A stretch of DNA of 64,000 nucleotides from Ardenticatenaceae bacterium (GCA_030065875.1 JASJCR010000008.1:16833-80832); one strand, 5' to 3'. Positions 28,140-37,592 are shown, numbered from the stretch's first letter. Program-made: numbers and translations. The notes: generated by a model not told the origin, from the letters alone.

Positions 28140-28652
28140 ATGAAAACGGTGCAGCGCAAAATATGCCTCTTGGGTGACTTTTCGGTTGGAAAAACCAGCC
28201 TGGTGCGGCAGTTTGTCGAGGGCCGTTTTGATGACCGTTATCTCAGCACCATTGGGGTCAAGATTTCCCGCCGTCAAATTTCCCGTCCTGATTATTTGCT
28301 CAATTTGCTGATTTGGGATTTAGCTGGAGGAGATGACTATGATGATGTCACTTCCGGGTATTTGCGCGGGGCGGCCGGCATTTTGATGGTGTGTGATTTG
28401 ACGCGTCCGCTGACCCTGCACACGCTCAGAAAATATCGCAAACAGTTAGATGAGATTAAACTTGACCCGGTGGTGGTCATCGCTGCCAATAAGGTAGACC
28501 TGGTTGCCGAGCGGGCGGTTGATGACTCATTATTGGAGGAGTTATCCCAACAAATCAACGCTCCTTATTTATTGAGCAGTGCAAAAACAGGAGAAGGTGT
28601 CGCGGCCGCCTTTGATCAAATTGCAGGACTGCTTGAGAAGAAAAAATCATGA
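28140..28652 (+). CDS. Ras/Rab-like small GTPase
   Basis: G1 GDFSVGKTS, G3-like WDLAGGDDY, G4 ANKVDL, G5 SSAKTG. Confidence 0.92.
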   Translation: MKTVQRKICLLGDFSVGKTSLVRQFVEGRFDDRYLSTIGVKISRRQISRPDYLLNLLIWDLAGGDDYDDVTSGYLRGAAGILMVCDLTRPLTLHTLRKYRKQLDEIKLDPVVVIAANKVDLVAERAVDDSLLEELSQQINAPYLLSSAKTGEGVAAAFDQIAGLLEKKKS

Positions 28653-28653
28653 T

Positions 28654-29853
28654 ATGAAAGATTCCAAGCTGCCTCCCAATCTAATTGAGAAACGGGTTGT
28701 TGAACATCTGGGCACCCGTTTTGCTTATGCCCTCCTAGACCCTCAGTTCAAAATAAAATCAACCAGCTTTAACTTCAACGAACTTGCTGCCCCTGAAGGG
28801 GAAGGTTTGCAGGGAATGCCGTTAGCGGATCTTTTTCCCGAATTAATCGGGCTTGAAGAAAGTATGGGCGAATTATTAAGCGGTGATTTGGAAGCGTTAA
28901 ATTTGGACGCGGTGAATCGGCTTGTTCAGAACGGCAGTGAAGGGGAAGAGGTCGTTCAATATTTTAATTTCACTCTCTTTCCTGCGGATCGACGACGGCC
29001 GGGAGAGGGGCTGATTTTTTTAATTGAAGAGGTATCGGATCAAGCCAATCTCCGGCAAGATCTGGTGCAGGAACGCAATCAGCTGCGATTAACCCAGGGG
29101 GAGCTGGCCCGGGCAAACCGGGAGCTGCAGCGTCTCGACCAAATTAAAACCCTCTTTCTATCGATGGCGGCCCACGATATGCGCACTCCATTGAGCGTGA
29201 TTTCCGGCTATATTGAATTGATCCAGGATATGATTCGGGATGACGAGCCACAAGATAAATCTCTGATTAACAGAGATCTGACCATTATGCAGGATCAGGT
29301 TCACTGGTTAAATCGCCTGATTTTGAACGTTCTGGATTTAAATTTAATCGAAAACGAACTGCTGGTTGTTGACCGGCAGCCGTTTGACATGCGTCTGGCG
29401 GTGGAGCAGGTTGCCCGTTCGACGCAAAATATGTTCAAAAACGCCCGGCAGCATCTATCCTATCACGTTCCAACAGCCGACGTTTTTGTTTTAGCGGAGT
29501 CGGATCGCATCAAGCAGGTGCTGTTTAATTTGGTGGGCAACAGCTTTAAATTTATATCGAGAGGCGGCCGGGTCCACATCGACCTGCGTAGTGACATTGA
29601 TCGTCAGAAAGCGATTTTGGCGATCGAAGATGATGGACCAGGCATCGATAAGGCATATCAAAAGCACCTGTTTAAGCTGCATTATCGCACGCCCGAATCA
29701 AATGAGGTTCAGGGAACCGGTCTTGGTTTGTACATCGTAAAAAAACTGGTTGATCAGCATGAGGGCACCATTTGGGTGGAAAGCGAGGTAGGGCAGGGCA
29801 CGCGCTTTGTCATTGAACTGCCATTATTAAGTAATTTGCAAAAAGTCTCATAA
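28654..29853 (+). CDS. Sensor histidine kinase, PAS-like N-terminus
   Basis: HisKA SMAAHDMRTPLSVISGYIELIQDM, HATPase IEDDGPGIDKAY/GTGLGLYIVKKLVDQH; start one nt after GTPase stop. Confidence 0.92.
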   Translation: MKDSKLPPNLIEKRVVEHLGTRFAYALLDPQFKIKSTSFNFNELAAPEGEGLQGMPLADLFPELIGLEESMGELLSGDLEALNLDAVNRLVQNGSEGEEVVQYFNFTLFPADRRRPGEGLIFLIEEVSDQANLRQDLVQERNQLRLTQGELARANRELQRLDQIKTLFLSMAAHDMRTPLSVISGYIELIQDMIRDDEPQDKSLINRDLTIMQDQVHWLNRLILNVLDLNLIENELLVVDRQPFDMRLAVEQVARSTQNMFKNARQHLSYHVPTADVFVLAESDRIKQVLFNLVGNSFKFISRGGRVHIDLRSDIDRQKAILAIEDDGPGIDKAYQKHLFKLHYRTPESNEVQGTGLGLYIVKKLVDQHEGTIWVESEVGQGTRFVIELPLLSNLQKVS

Positions 29854-29862
29854 TTAATATTA

Positions 29863-29976
29863 TCCGCAGATTACACAGATTTTCGCAGATTACAGAGAAA
29901 AATCTGTGGCCATCTGCGAACCTCTGGTTCTGCGCTCCGCGCTCTGCGGACACCTTCTTCAGAAAAATTTTTGTAA
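29863..29976. repeat. Dispersed intergenic repeat, copy 2 of 2
   Basis: CCGCAGATTACACAGATTTTCGCAGATT...CTCTGCGGACACCTTCTTCAGAAAAATTTTTGTAA. Confidence 0.8.
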
Positions 29977-30016
29977 ACGACTTAATCAATCAAACAACCG
30001 CATAAGGAAGTTGGAA

Positions 30017-30910
30017 ATGAGCGAACGGCTGGGATTTATTGGATTGGGTATTATGGGGCAGGGAATGGCCCTAAATCTGTTACGGGCCGGGTATGACCTG
30101 GCGGTGTGGAATCGGACGGCCAGCAAGTGTGCAGATGTTGTCTCGGCTGGAGCAGCCGCCTGCGACACCCCACGCGAGGTTGCTGAAAAAAGCGACATCA
30201 TTTTTATTTGCGTGAGCAATACGGCCGATGTCGAGGCGGTTATTTTTGGCGAAAACGGTTTGTTTGATGGCTTGACGGCCGGCAATCTCGTGGTTGATCA
30301 CAGCACCATCAGCCCCCACGGCACGCGAGAGATCGCCAATCGCCTATCTGAACGCAGCGTGAGGATGCTCGATGCGCCGATCAGCGGCGGCAGCGAAGGG
30401 GCCGCAAAAGGGACCCTCAGCATCATGATCGGTGGGGATGCTGACCAGGTCGAGCGAGCGCGGCCGTATTTAGAGGTGATGGGTAAAACGATTACCCACG
30501 TTGGCGGTCAGGGAGATGGTCAATCGGTTAAATTGGTCAATCAAATTTTGGTGGCCGGGACCATGCTTTCGATGGGGGAAGCGCTTCTATTTGCCCAGGC
30601 CAGCGGCTTAAATTTAGAGAAGACCCTGGCGGCCGTTTCCGGAGGCGCAGCCGGGAGCTGGACCCTCAGCAATCGCGGGCCGCAGGTCATCGAGCGGGAT
30701 TGGCGGCCGGGGTTTACTATCGACCTGCAGCAAAAAGATTTGCGATTGGTTCAGGAAGCGGCCGATCACGTGGGAGCGCCGATACCGGCAACCAGCCTCG
30801 CTTTTCAACTTTATCGTACCCTGCAAAAACTGGGGCTTGGCCACGAAGGGAACCACGCCATCGTCCGGGCTCTCGAACACCTGATCGATGTGGAAATCGG
30901 AAGTGAATAA
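30017..30910 (+). CDS. NAD(P)-dependent beta-hydroxyacid dehydrogenase family
   Basis: LGFIGLGIMGQGMALNLLRAGYDLAVWNRT; DAPISGGSEGAAKGTLSIMIGG; start moved to ATG 30017. Confidence 0.93.
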   Translation: MSERLGFIGLGIMGQGMALNLLRAGYDLAVWNRTASKCADVVSAGAAACDTPREVAEKSDIIFICVSNTADVEAVIFGENGLFDGLTAGNLVVDHSTISPHGTREIANRLSERSVRMLDAPISGGSEGAAKGTLSIMIGGDADQVERARPYLEVMGKTITHVGGQGDGQSVKLVNQILVAGTMLSMGEALLFAQASGLNLEKTLAAVSGGAAGSWTLSNRGPQVIERDWRPGFTIDLQQKDLRLVQEAADHVGAPIPATSLAFQLYRTLQKLGLGHEGNHAIVRALEHLIDVEIGSE

Positions 30911-30934
30911 GTGTCGCCTGAAAACCATCTTCCA

Positions 30935-31026
30935 AAACAGGCTCGTCATCCTGGCCCCCGTCAACACGGGGGTAAACGACGGCGGGGATCCATCAGTGGC
31001 AATCCAATGGATTCCCGCGAATACGC
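30935..31026. repeat. Dispersed palindromic element, copy 1 (with 53452-53535)
   Basis: CAAAACAGGCTCGTCATCC...GGGGATCCATCAGTGGCAATCCAATGGATTCCCGC. Confidence 0.75.
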
Positions 31027-31097
31027 CGTAGCAAAGAGACATCAGCTTGCGCTTCTCCACAATGCCGACCGTCCTTGCCACGTTTAAGTTGTCGACA

Positions 31098-31170
31098 GGT
31101 GGCTAGGATGAAACCGGTGTAGGGGCTTGGCTAGCCAAGCCCTTACTAGTGTGGATTGATTAAATCGCCC
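31098..31170. repeat. Dispersed palindromic element, copy B
   Basis: GGCTAGGATGAAACCGGTGTAGGGGCTTGGCTAGCCAAGCCC...TTGATTAAATCGCC. Confidence 0.85.
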
Positions 31171-31343
31171 TCAACCCTCAAATATTTATTTTTTATTAAA
31201 TCGCCCATATCCGATATGGGAAGTTATGTAGAATAATTTCACCTGCACAGATATTATCCAGAAAAAACATCGACAAAATATTTACAAACGCCTAAGAATT
31301 TATGATTCCTGGGTAATTTGAGGAGGCTGATGAGCGTAAGATC

Positions 31344-33017
31344 ATGAATACAAAATTTTACGACATGCGAAATTTGAAAGGGGATTTAACCGGTGGACTG
31401 GTTGCCGGTGTCGTGGCCTTGCCCCTGGCGCTGGCTTTTGGTGTTCAATCGGGTCTGGGTGCCATTTATGGCTTGTACGGAGCGATCATGCTCGGTATAT
31501 TGGCGGCGGTTTTTGGCGGGACCGCAACGCAGGCTAGCGGCCCTACCGGTCCGATGACCGTGGTTTCGGCCTCGTTGGTTGCTTCCGCGATCGCTTTGAC
31601 GGGCAGTCTCGAAAACGCCTGGGGAATTATCGTCATCACTTTTTTGTTGGGTGGCGCGTTCCAGATTGTTTTTGGATTTCTCAACATCGCCCGCTATATT
31701 AAATTTTTCCCTTATCCGGTTATATCCGGCTTTATGAGCGGCGTTGGCCTGATTATTGTCCTGCTCCAGATCTATCCTTTTATGGGAGTTACTTCTCCCT
31801 CCAGCACGCTGGGGGTATTGTTAGAAATCCCTCGACTGATAGAGAATCTGAACTGGTCAGCTCTCGGTCTCGGTCTACTAACGGTGGCCATTTACTATTT
31901 ATTCCCCCGGTTGACCAAGGCGATTCCCAGTGCGTTGGTGGCCCTGATTGTGGCTTCGGTCGTAGGCTACATCCTGCAGCTTGATGCACCGCTTATCGGG
32001 GATATTCCTTCCGGTTTACCCGCTATTCAGCTGGGCACCATTTTAACAATTGACTCATCGGCCTACCTGCTTATTCTCGAATACGCCGTCGTTCTGGCCG
32101 TGCTTGGCTCGATCGATTCCCTTTTGACCTCGGTCATTGCCGACAACATCACCAAAACAAAGCACAACAGCAATCGAGAGTTAATTGGTCAGGGTATCGG
32201 CAACATGGCGGCCGCCGTATTTGGCGGTATTCCTGGTGCCGGAGCAACAAAGGGCACGGTTGTTAACATCAATTCAGGCGGTAGGACTCGCCTATCCGGC
32301 ACCATACACGGCTTGTTTTTGCTGGCTGTTCTATTAGGTCTGGGTCAGCTTGCTGCGTTTATTCCCCTGGCCGTTCTGGCCGGCATTTTGATTCCGATCG
32401 GCTTCAATATTATCGACATGAGGGGCCTCAGACATCTGTTTGATGTACCCCGTGCGGATGCGGTTGTCTTAGTCGTCGTCTTCGCGGTCACAACCTTTGG
32501 CAGCCTGATTAATGCTGTCGCGTTGGGAATCATCCTGGCGTCGATTTTATTTATGAAGCGCTCGAGCGATCTGGCCGAAGAAGGCACCAATGTGGCTACC
32601 CTGGCGGGAGTCGATGGCGAGAAGCTGTGGGATGATGAGATTGCCCACTATGATGATTTCAAAGACACAGTCTATGTCAAACATCTGTATGGTCCCCTCT
32701 TCTTTGGCTTCACTTCACATTTCCAGGAGCTCGTTAAAGATTTGGATGAGAACATCAGCGCGCTCATTATTCGCATGGACAGGGTTCCCCATATCGATCA
32801 AACCGGCCTTTATGCCATGGAGGAAACGGCGTTCGAGCTTGAACAAAAGGGGGTTCCCGTCATCTTAACCGGCCTGCAGTCACAGCCGGCCGACATGCTC
32901 GAAAGAATCGACATCATTCCCGATTTGATTCCGCGGGAACAGCTGTTTGATACTTTTGAGGACAGTATCGACTGGCTCCAGCTGCAGCTTCCTGAAAGAA
33001 GCAAAGTTGCCGTTTGA
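31344..33017 (+). CDS. SulP-family anion transporter with STAS domain
   Basis: GDLTGGLVAGVVALPLALAFGVQSG; C-terminal STAS-like IRMDRVPHIDQTGLYAMEET. Confidence 0.95.
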   Translation: MNTKFYDMRNLKGDLTGGLVAGVVALPLALAFGVQSGLGAIYGLYGAIMLGILAAVFGGTATQASGPTGPMTVVSASLVASAIALTGSLENAWGIIVITFLLGGAFQIVFGFLNIARYIKFFPYPVISGFMSGVGLIIVLLQIYPFMGVTSPSSTLGVLLEIPRLIENLNWSALGLGLLTVAIYYLFPRLTKAIPSALVALIVASVVGYILQLDAPLIGDIPSGLPAIQLGTILTIDSSAYLLILEYAVVLAVLGSIDSLLTSVIADNITKTKHNSNRELIGQGIGNMAAAVFGGIPGAGATKGTVVNINSGGRTRLSGTIHGLFLLAVLLGLGQLAAFIPLAVLAGILIPIGFNIIDMRGLRHLFDVPRADAVVLVVVFAVTTFGSLINAVALGIILASILFMKRSSDLAEEGTNVATLAGVDGEKLWDDEIAHYDDFKDTVYVKHLYGPLFFGFTSHFQELVKDLDENISALIIRMDRVPHIDQTGLYAMEETAFELEQKGVPVILTGLQSQPADMLERIDIIPDLIPREQLFDTFEDSIDWLQLQLPERSKVAV

Positions 33018-33078
33018 TTTTTTAAACAACCGGTGGAATACCGTTTACAACGACACTCAATAAAAAAAGGAGATTGGT

Positions 33079-33678
33079 ATGATTACACAAACTGAGCAAT
33101 CTTTGTCAACGATGACCCCTGAGAAGGCGTTAAACCTCTTAAAAGAAGGAAACAACCGATTTGTCGACGGGCAAAATGACGACCGGAATTTACTAAAGCA
33201 GGTGGAAACCACGAGCGGCGGCCAATATCCGTTTGCCGTCATCCTTGGTTGTGTTGATTCACGCGTGCCGCATGAGCTGATTTTTGACCTGGGGATTGGC
33301 GATGTTTTTAGCGTGCGGATCGCCGGCAACCACATCAACGAGGATATTTTGGGCAGCATGGAGTTTGCCTGCCATGTGGTTGGTTCCAAACATATATTGG
33401 TATTGGGTCATACCAGCTGCGGCGCGATTCAGGGCGCGGCCGGAAAGGTCGAGCTGGGTCATTTAACCCAGCTGCTCGACAAGCTTCAGCCGGCCGTCAC
33501 GGCTGCTGGAAGCGAGGCTACGGTCGATCAAATCGCGGCCGCCAACGTGAAATTGACGGTGGAAGAGATCAAAGCTCAGAGCCCGACCTTAAGGGCGCTG
33601 GTAGAAAGTGGTGATCTTTCCATCTCTGGTGCGATGTATGATGTTTCCAGCGGACAGGTAACGTTTGACATCGCCTAA
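33079..33678 (+). CDS. Beta-class carbonic anhydrase
   Basis: VILGCVDSRVPHELIFDLGIGDVFSVRIAGN; LVLGHTSCGAIQGA. Confidence 0.95.
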   Translation: MITQTEQSLSTMTPEKALNLLKEGNNRFVDGQNDDRNLLKQVETTSGGQYPFAVILGCVDSRVPHELIFDLGIGDVFSVRIAGNHINEDILGSMEFACHVVGSKHILVLGHTSCGAIQGAAGKVELGHLTQLLDKLQPAVTAAGSEATVDQIAAANVKLTVEEIKAQSPTLRALVESGDLSISGAMYDVSSGQVTFDIA

Positions 33679-33682
33679 ACCC

Positions 33683-34417
33683 CTATTCCGGCGGGCAGGG
33701 CACATCTGACCAAAAAGAGACGCTGCTGCCCTGCTCCGCCGTTCCGGTGACGTAGGTACACCAGAAGCTGGTCCGATCGGGGAGATCATCACCGCTTCGC
33801 CGGCCGAAATTGACAACCCAGTAATGGCCAAAATCGCCTGAGGAAGCCCCATAACCGACGCCCAAATCGTGTGCATCAGTTGAAAGAATATTGGCGCGAT
33901 GGATTGAGCTGTTCATCCACCAGTTGACCGCCCCGGCCGCATCGGGAAAGCCCCAGGCGATGATTTCTCCATGCCAGGAAGGGTTATAGCCGGCTTCTTC
34001 GATGCGCTGTTTGACAGTTGAGCCATCGGTTCCGGTGTGGCTGGTGTTGTTGTGGGTAGCCATGTCGTCGCTGTGCCGCCGGGCTGACTGGACCAGCTGC
34101 TCTTCCGTTACCAACGGGTTGAGGGTGTGGCTGCTCCGATTTTGGTTGATTAAGGCGATGACCTCGTTTTCTCGGGCGGCATCAACAGCCGGATAGCCGT
34201 TTGGGGTGGCCGATGGCACGGGGGTAGGGGTTTCATTCAAGACCACGGCCGGTAAATAAACTTCTGCTGTGACGGTGATTTGAACGATATCCACAACGGC
34301 CGCGACCGGTTGATTGAACCACACCCCCCCCAAGATTAACCCTAATGCCAGTGTGAGGGTTCCCAAAATCAAGTAATTGCCGTTTTTCCAGTTATGCGTG
34401 CTGCGATGTTTAGACAT
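33683..34417 (-). CDS. Secreted CAP/SCP-domain protein (YkwD-like)
   Basis: N-term TM/signal; NEVIALINQNRSSHTLNPLVTEEQLVQSARRHSDDMATHN, WMNSSIHRANIL. Confidence 0.88.
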   Translation of the reverse strand: MSKHRSTHNWKNGNYLILGTLTLALGLILGGVWFNQPVAAVVDIVQITVTAEVYLPAVVLNETPTPVPSATPNGYPAVDAARENEVIALINQNRSSHTLNPLVTEEQLVQSARRHSDDMATHNNTSHTGTDGSTVKQRIEEAGYNPSWHGEIIAWGFPDAAGAVNWWMNSSIHRANILSTDAHDLGVGYGASSGDFGHYWVVNFGRRSGDDLPDRTSFWCTYVTGTAEQGSSVSFWSDVPCPPE

Positions 34418-34530
34418 GCCGGAAAGATTAACATACTCGCCGCTGGGTCACTATATTTTCGGCCGCAGATTCACCCTTTTTCACCCCTTGTTTATCGTTG
34501 TTTTTACCCCGACCCCGTCAGACAGCAGCC

Positions 34531-34600
34531 ATGGCCAGGATGAAACCGTGTAGGGGCTTGGCTAGTAGGGGCTTGGCTCGCCAAGCCCGCGCATTGACCG
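34531..34600. repeat. Dispersed palindromic element, copy C
   Basis: GGCCAGGATGAAACCGTGTAGGGGCTTGGCTAGTAGGGGCTTGGCTCGCCAAGCCC. Confidence 0.85.
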
Positions 34601-34625
34601 ATCGGTGTCATTTCCTTTTCAACCA

Positions 34626-35966
34626 TTAACCCCACACCTTAAACGGCGTGGCCCCCACCCCCGGCCAAATGCGAATGACCCCGGCGATGCTGCGGACCAA
34701 AATCCACAGCCCGGTGGCTACCCAAATCCAGTTGAGCGCGCCAGGGGATTCGGAATTAATCAGCAAAAGGGCTGCTCCACCACAGAGGCTGGCCGCAATC
34801 ATCCCGTTGCGCAGATAGCGATAATCCCCCGTGCCCCAGTGAAGACCGTCGGTAATAAAGGCGACGGCATTGATCGGCTGCGTCAGAGCGGCGATTAACC
34901 ACGCCGGCCGAAAAACAGCCACCGCATCAGGGGGGACCATGGTGCGGATGATGAGCGGCCCCAGAGCGATCATGGCCAGCGCTAACAGGACGCCGGTGGC
35001 CATGCTCCATTGGGTGGCCACGGCGGCAACTCGCCGCGCCTGGAGAATGTCGTTCGCCCCAACAAAGTAGCCGACCAGACTTTGACCGGTGATGGCGAAC
35101 GCCTCCATCGTCAGGGCTGAAAAAATCCACACCTGGCGAATTACCTGATACGCGGCGCCGCTTTCATCACCGCTCTGAGTGGCTACCCGAGTCGCCAGCA
35201 GCAAAAAGAGCATCAGCATCCCGGTGCGAATAAAGAGGTCGCGGCCGACGCGCAGCAGACCGATCATCTCCCACAGGCGGAGCTGCTGCGGAACGCCCAG
35301 CCTGTACAGCGTAATCGTCAAAACCAGCACGGCGCCCACCCATTGGCTAAGGGCGCTGGCCAGGGCGGCTCCGGCCACGCCCATCGCCGGCAGCGGACCC
35401 AGCCCAAAAATAAATGGCCAGTCGAGCAAAATATTGAGGGCGTTGACCAATAAAGCGATCCACAACGGGGTTTTCATATCCTGCAAACCGCGCAGGGAGC
35501 CCATGGTGGTCAGCGTAATCAGCACCGCCGGTGCTCCAAAAAGGCGCACCTGCATATACCGTTCGGCTTCAAGAAGGACCTCGCCTCCAGCCCCCAACGC
35601 AACGGCCAGCTGCGTGGCCAGCGGATAGCCAATCACGATGAGCAAAATACCCAAAGCAAGCGCCAGGCTGACCGCCACGCCGTTTATATCGCGCGCTCTT
35701 TGACTTTCACCGCGACCCAGCGCCTGGGCGATTCCGGTTTGAGTACCGATCCCCAAAAAATTAAAGACCCAAAACGTGCTTGATAAGGCGATCGTGCCCA
35801 CCCCCAGGGCCGCCAGGGGAACAGACCCGGATTGAGCCACAAACGCCGTGTCGATCAATCCGGTTAACGGCTCCGCAATGAGCGAAAATAAAACCGGGAT
35901 TGAGAGCGAGATCAGGGTTTTGTGCGGTGATTGTTTGAAAGTGGATTCAGAAGCAAGATCAGACAT
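34626..35966 (-). CDS. MATE-family efflux transporter (DinF-like)
   Basis: About 12 TM; LSIPVLFSLIAEPLTGLIDTAFVAQSGSVPLAALGVG; start moved to ATG 35966. Confidence 0.92.
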   Translation of the reverse strand: MSDLASESTFKQSPHKTLISLSIPVLFSLIAEPLTGLIDTAFVAQSGSVPLAALGVGTIALSSTFWVFNFLGIGTQTGIAQALGRGESQRARDINGVAVSLALALGILLIVIGYPLATQLAVALGAGGEVLLEAERYMQVRLFGAPAVLITLTTMGSLRGLQDMKTPLWIALLVNALNILLDWPFIFGLGPLPAMGVAGAALASALSQWVGAVLVLTITLYRLGVPQQLRLWEMIGLLRVGRDLFIRTGMLMLFLLLATRVATQSGDESGAAYQVIRQVWIFSALTMEAFAITGQSLVGYFVGANDILQARRVAAVATQWSMATGVLLALAMIALGPLIIRTMVPPDAVAVFRPAWLIAALTQPINAVAFITDGLHWGTGDYRYLRNGMIAASLCGGAALLLINSESPGALNWIWVATGLWILVRSIAGVIRIWPGVGATPFKVWG

Positions 35967-35983
35967 GGTGCTAAGTTTACTGT

Positions 35984-36067
35984 AGACCGCAGACCACAGA
36001 CCACAGACATCAGATAACAAAGGATCTCTTTTGATGTCTGTCGTCTGAAGTCTGAAGTCTTTTGTCT
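35984..36067. repeat. Inverted heptamer-repeat pair (AGACCAC / GTCTGAA)
   Basis: AGACCGC AGACCAC AGACCAC AGACATC ... ATGTCTG TCGTCTG AAGTCTG AAGTCTT. Confidence 0.85.
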
Positions 36068-36159
36068 AAATTGTCCCGGTTCATTTAAGCCGATTGTCCC
36101 TTGCGAGGGCAAATTGTACTAGTACAATATGAGCAGTTCTTGAATATCTAAGGTAAATT

Positions 36160-37584
36160 ATGTTATCCCTGCAGCTAAACCGCCATGAAACCCGATCGCT
36201 CTACCAGCAAATTGCTGAAGAGATCAAGACCCGCATCAGCGACGGTCGATTACCGGCCGGGGCGCGCCTGCCAACGGTGCGTAAACTGGCCGAAGAGCTG
36301 CAGGTGACCCGTTTGACGATCCAAAGCGCGTATGCCGAGCTCCAGGCTGACGGCTGGATCGAAGGCATTGTTGGTCGAGGCACGTTTGTCTCCAACGATG
36401 TGAAGCCGGTTGCCCTGCACGACTCAGTTGGCGTTGCCCTGACTTCCGAAGGCATTTTGAGCGACATTTTGACGATCAACCGCGTTTTAGGAATGCGCTC
36501 GATGGCCATTGCCGAACCGGATGCCGCCCTTTTCCCCATCGATGAGTTTTGGGGGTATTTAACTCGCCTGCGCCCCAAAGCGGCCGATCTCCTCGGCTAT
36601 GGTGACTCCCAGGGAGATCCCGATTTGCGTATCGAAGTGGTGCGTGAACTGCAGGAGTTGGAAATAGACGGTAATCCCAGCGACGTGGTCATCACCAATG
36701 GGGTGATGCAGGGACTTAATTTGGTGACCCAGGCCCTCAGCCGGCCGGGAGGGACGGTTATTGTAGAACAGCCCACGTTTATCGGCTATCTCAATATTTT
36801 GAAGAGCCAGGGTTTGCAGCCGCTGCCGGTTCATCTCGATGAGGAGGGGCCGCGTCTGGATGAATTTGAGGCGCTGGCGGCCCGAGAACGGCCGGCTTTC
36901 TTCTACGCGATTCCCAATTTTCACAACCCGACCGGCCGCTCCTGGTCGATGCAGCGGCGGCACGATATTTTGCAGATCGCCGGCCAATACGGCCTGCCAA
37001 TTTTGGAAGATGATATTTACGGCCGCATCGCCTATGACACATCGCCGGCACCTACGCTCAAATCGCTCGACAGGGATGATCGGGTCTTTTATATGAGCGG
37101 CTACTCTAAAGTATTTATGCCCGGGCTGCGCCTCGGTTATCTGCTGCCCCCCCGCGCGTTCCGCGAACAGATCCTGATGCTTCGCCGGTCCGCGGACGTA
37201 TGCGGGTCGGGCGTGACCCAGCGGGGTCTGGCCCACTTCTTGCGCGACAACGGGTTAAAGCGTCATTTGCGCCGGGTGCTGCCCATCTACCGCCAGCGGC
37301 GCGATACGATCCTGCAAAGTTTACGACGGGAAATGCCGCCAGGGGTCTCCTGGACCGAGCCGGAAGGCGGATTTTCAACCTGGCTAACCCTGCCGCGCTT
37401 TTTCGGCCGTGGGGAGCTGTATCGGCGGGCGCTCAAACAGCGGTTCGCCTTCACGGCCGGTGAAGCGTACGACATGGATGATGCGGATGAACTCGATCAT
37501 CTGCGCCTCTGCTACGGCAATCAGCGGCCGGAAGGGATCGAAGCCGGGGTAAAGCTCCTGGCCCAGCTTATCTCAAATCATTAG
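36160..37584 (+). CDS. MocR/GntR-type regulator with aminotransferase-like domain
   Basis: GntR HTH SLYQQIAEEIKTRISDGRLPAGARLPTVRKLAEELQVTRLTIQSAYAEL; PLP fold FFYAIPNFHNPTGRSW, YMSGYSKVFMPGLRLGYLL. Confidence 0.93.
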   Translation: MLSLQLNRHETRSLYQQIAEEIKTRISDGRLPAGARLPTVRKLAEELQVTRLTIQSAYAELQADGWIEGIVGRGTFVSNDVKPVALHDSVGVALTSEGILSDILTINRVLGMRSMAIAEPDAALFPIDEFWGYLTRLRPKAADLLGYGDSQGDPDLRIEVVRELQELEIDGNPSDVVITNGVMQGLNLVTQALSRPGGTVIVEQPTFIGYLNILKSQGLQPLPVHLDEEGPRLDEFEALAARERPAFFYAIPNFHNPTGRSWSMQRRHDILQIAGQYGLPILEDDIYGRIAYDTSPAPTLKSLDRDDRVFYMSGYSKVFMPGLRLGYLLPPRAFREQILMLRRSADVCGSGVTQRGLAHFLRDNGLKRHLRRVLPIYRQRRDTILQSLRREMPPGVSWTEPEGGFSTWLTLPRFFGRGELYRRALKQRFAFTAGEAYDMDDADELDHLRLCYGNQRPEGIEAGVKLLAQLISNH

Positions 37585-37592
37585 GAGGTTTT

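Noticed and set aside
36559-37236. 225-aa minus-strand ORF
   Set aside because: Shadow of the MocR-type regulator, no recognisable family.
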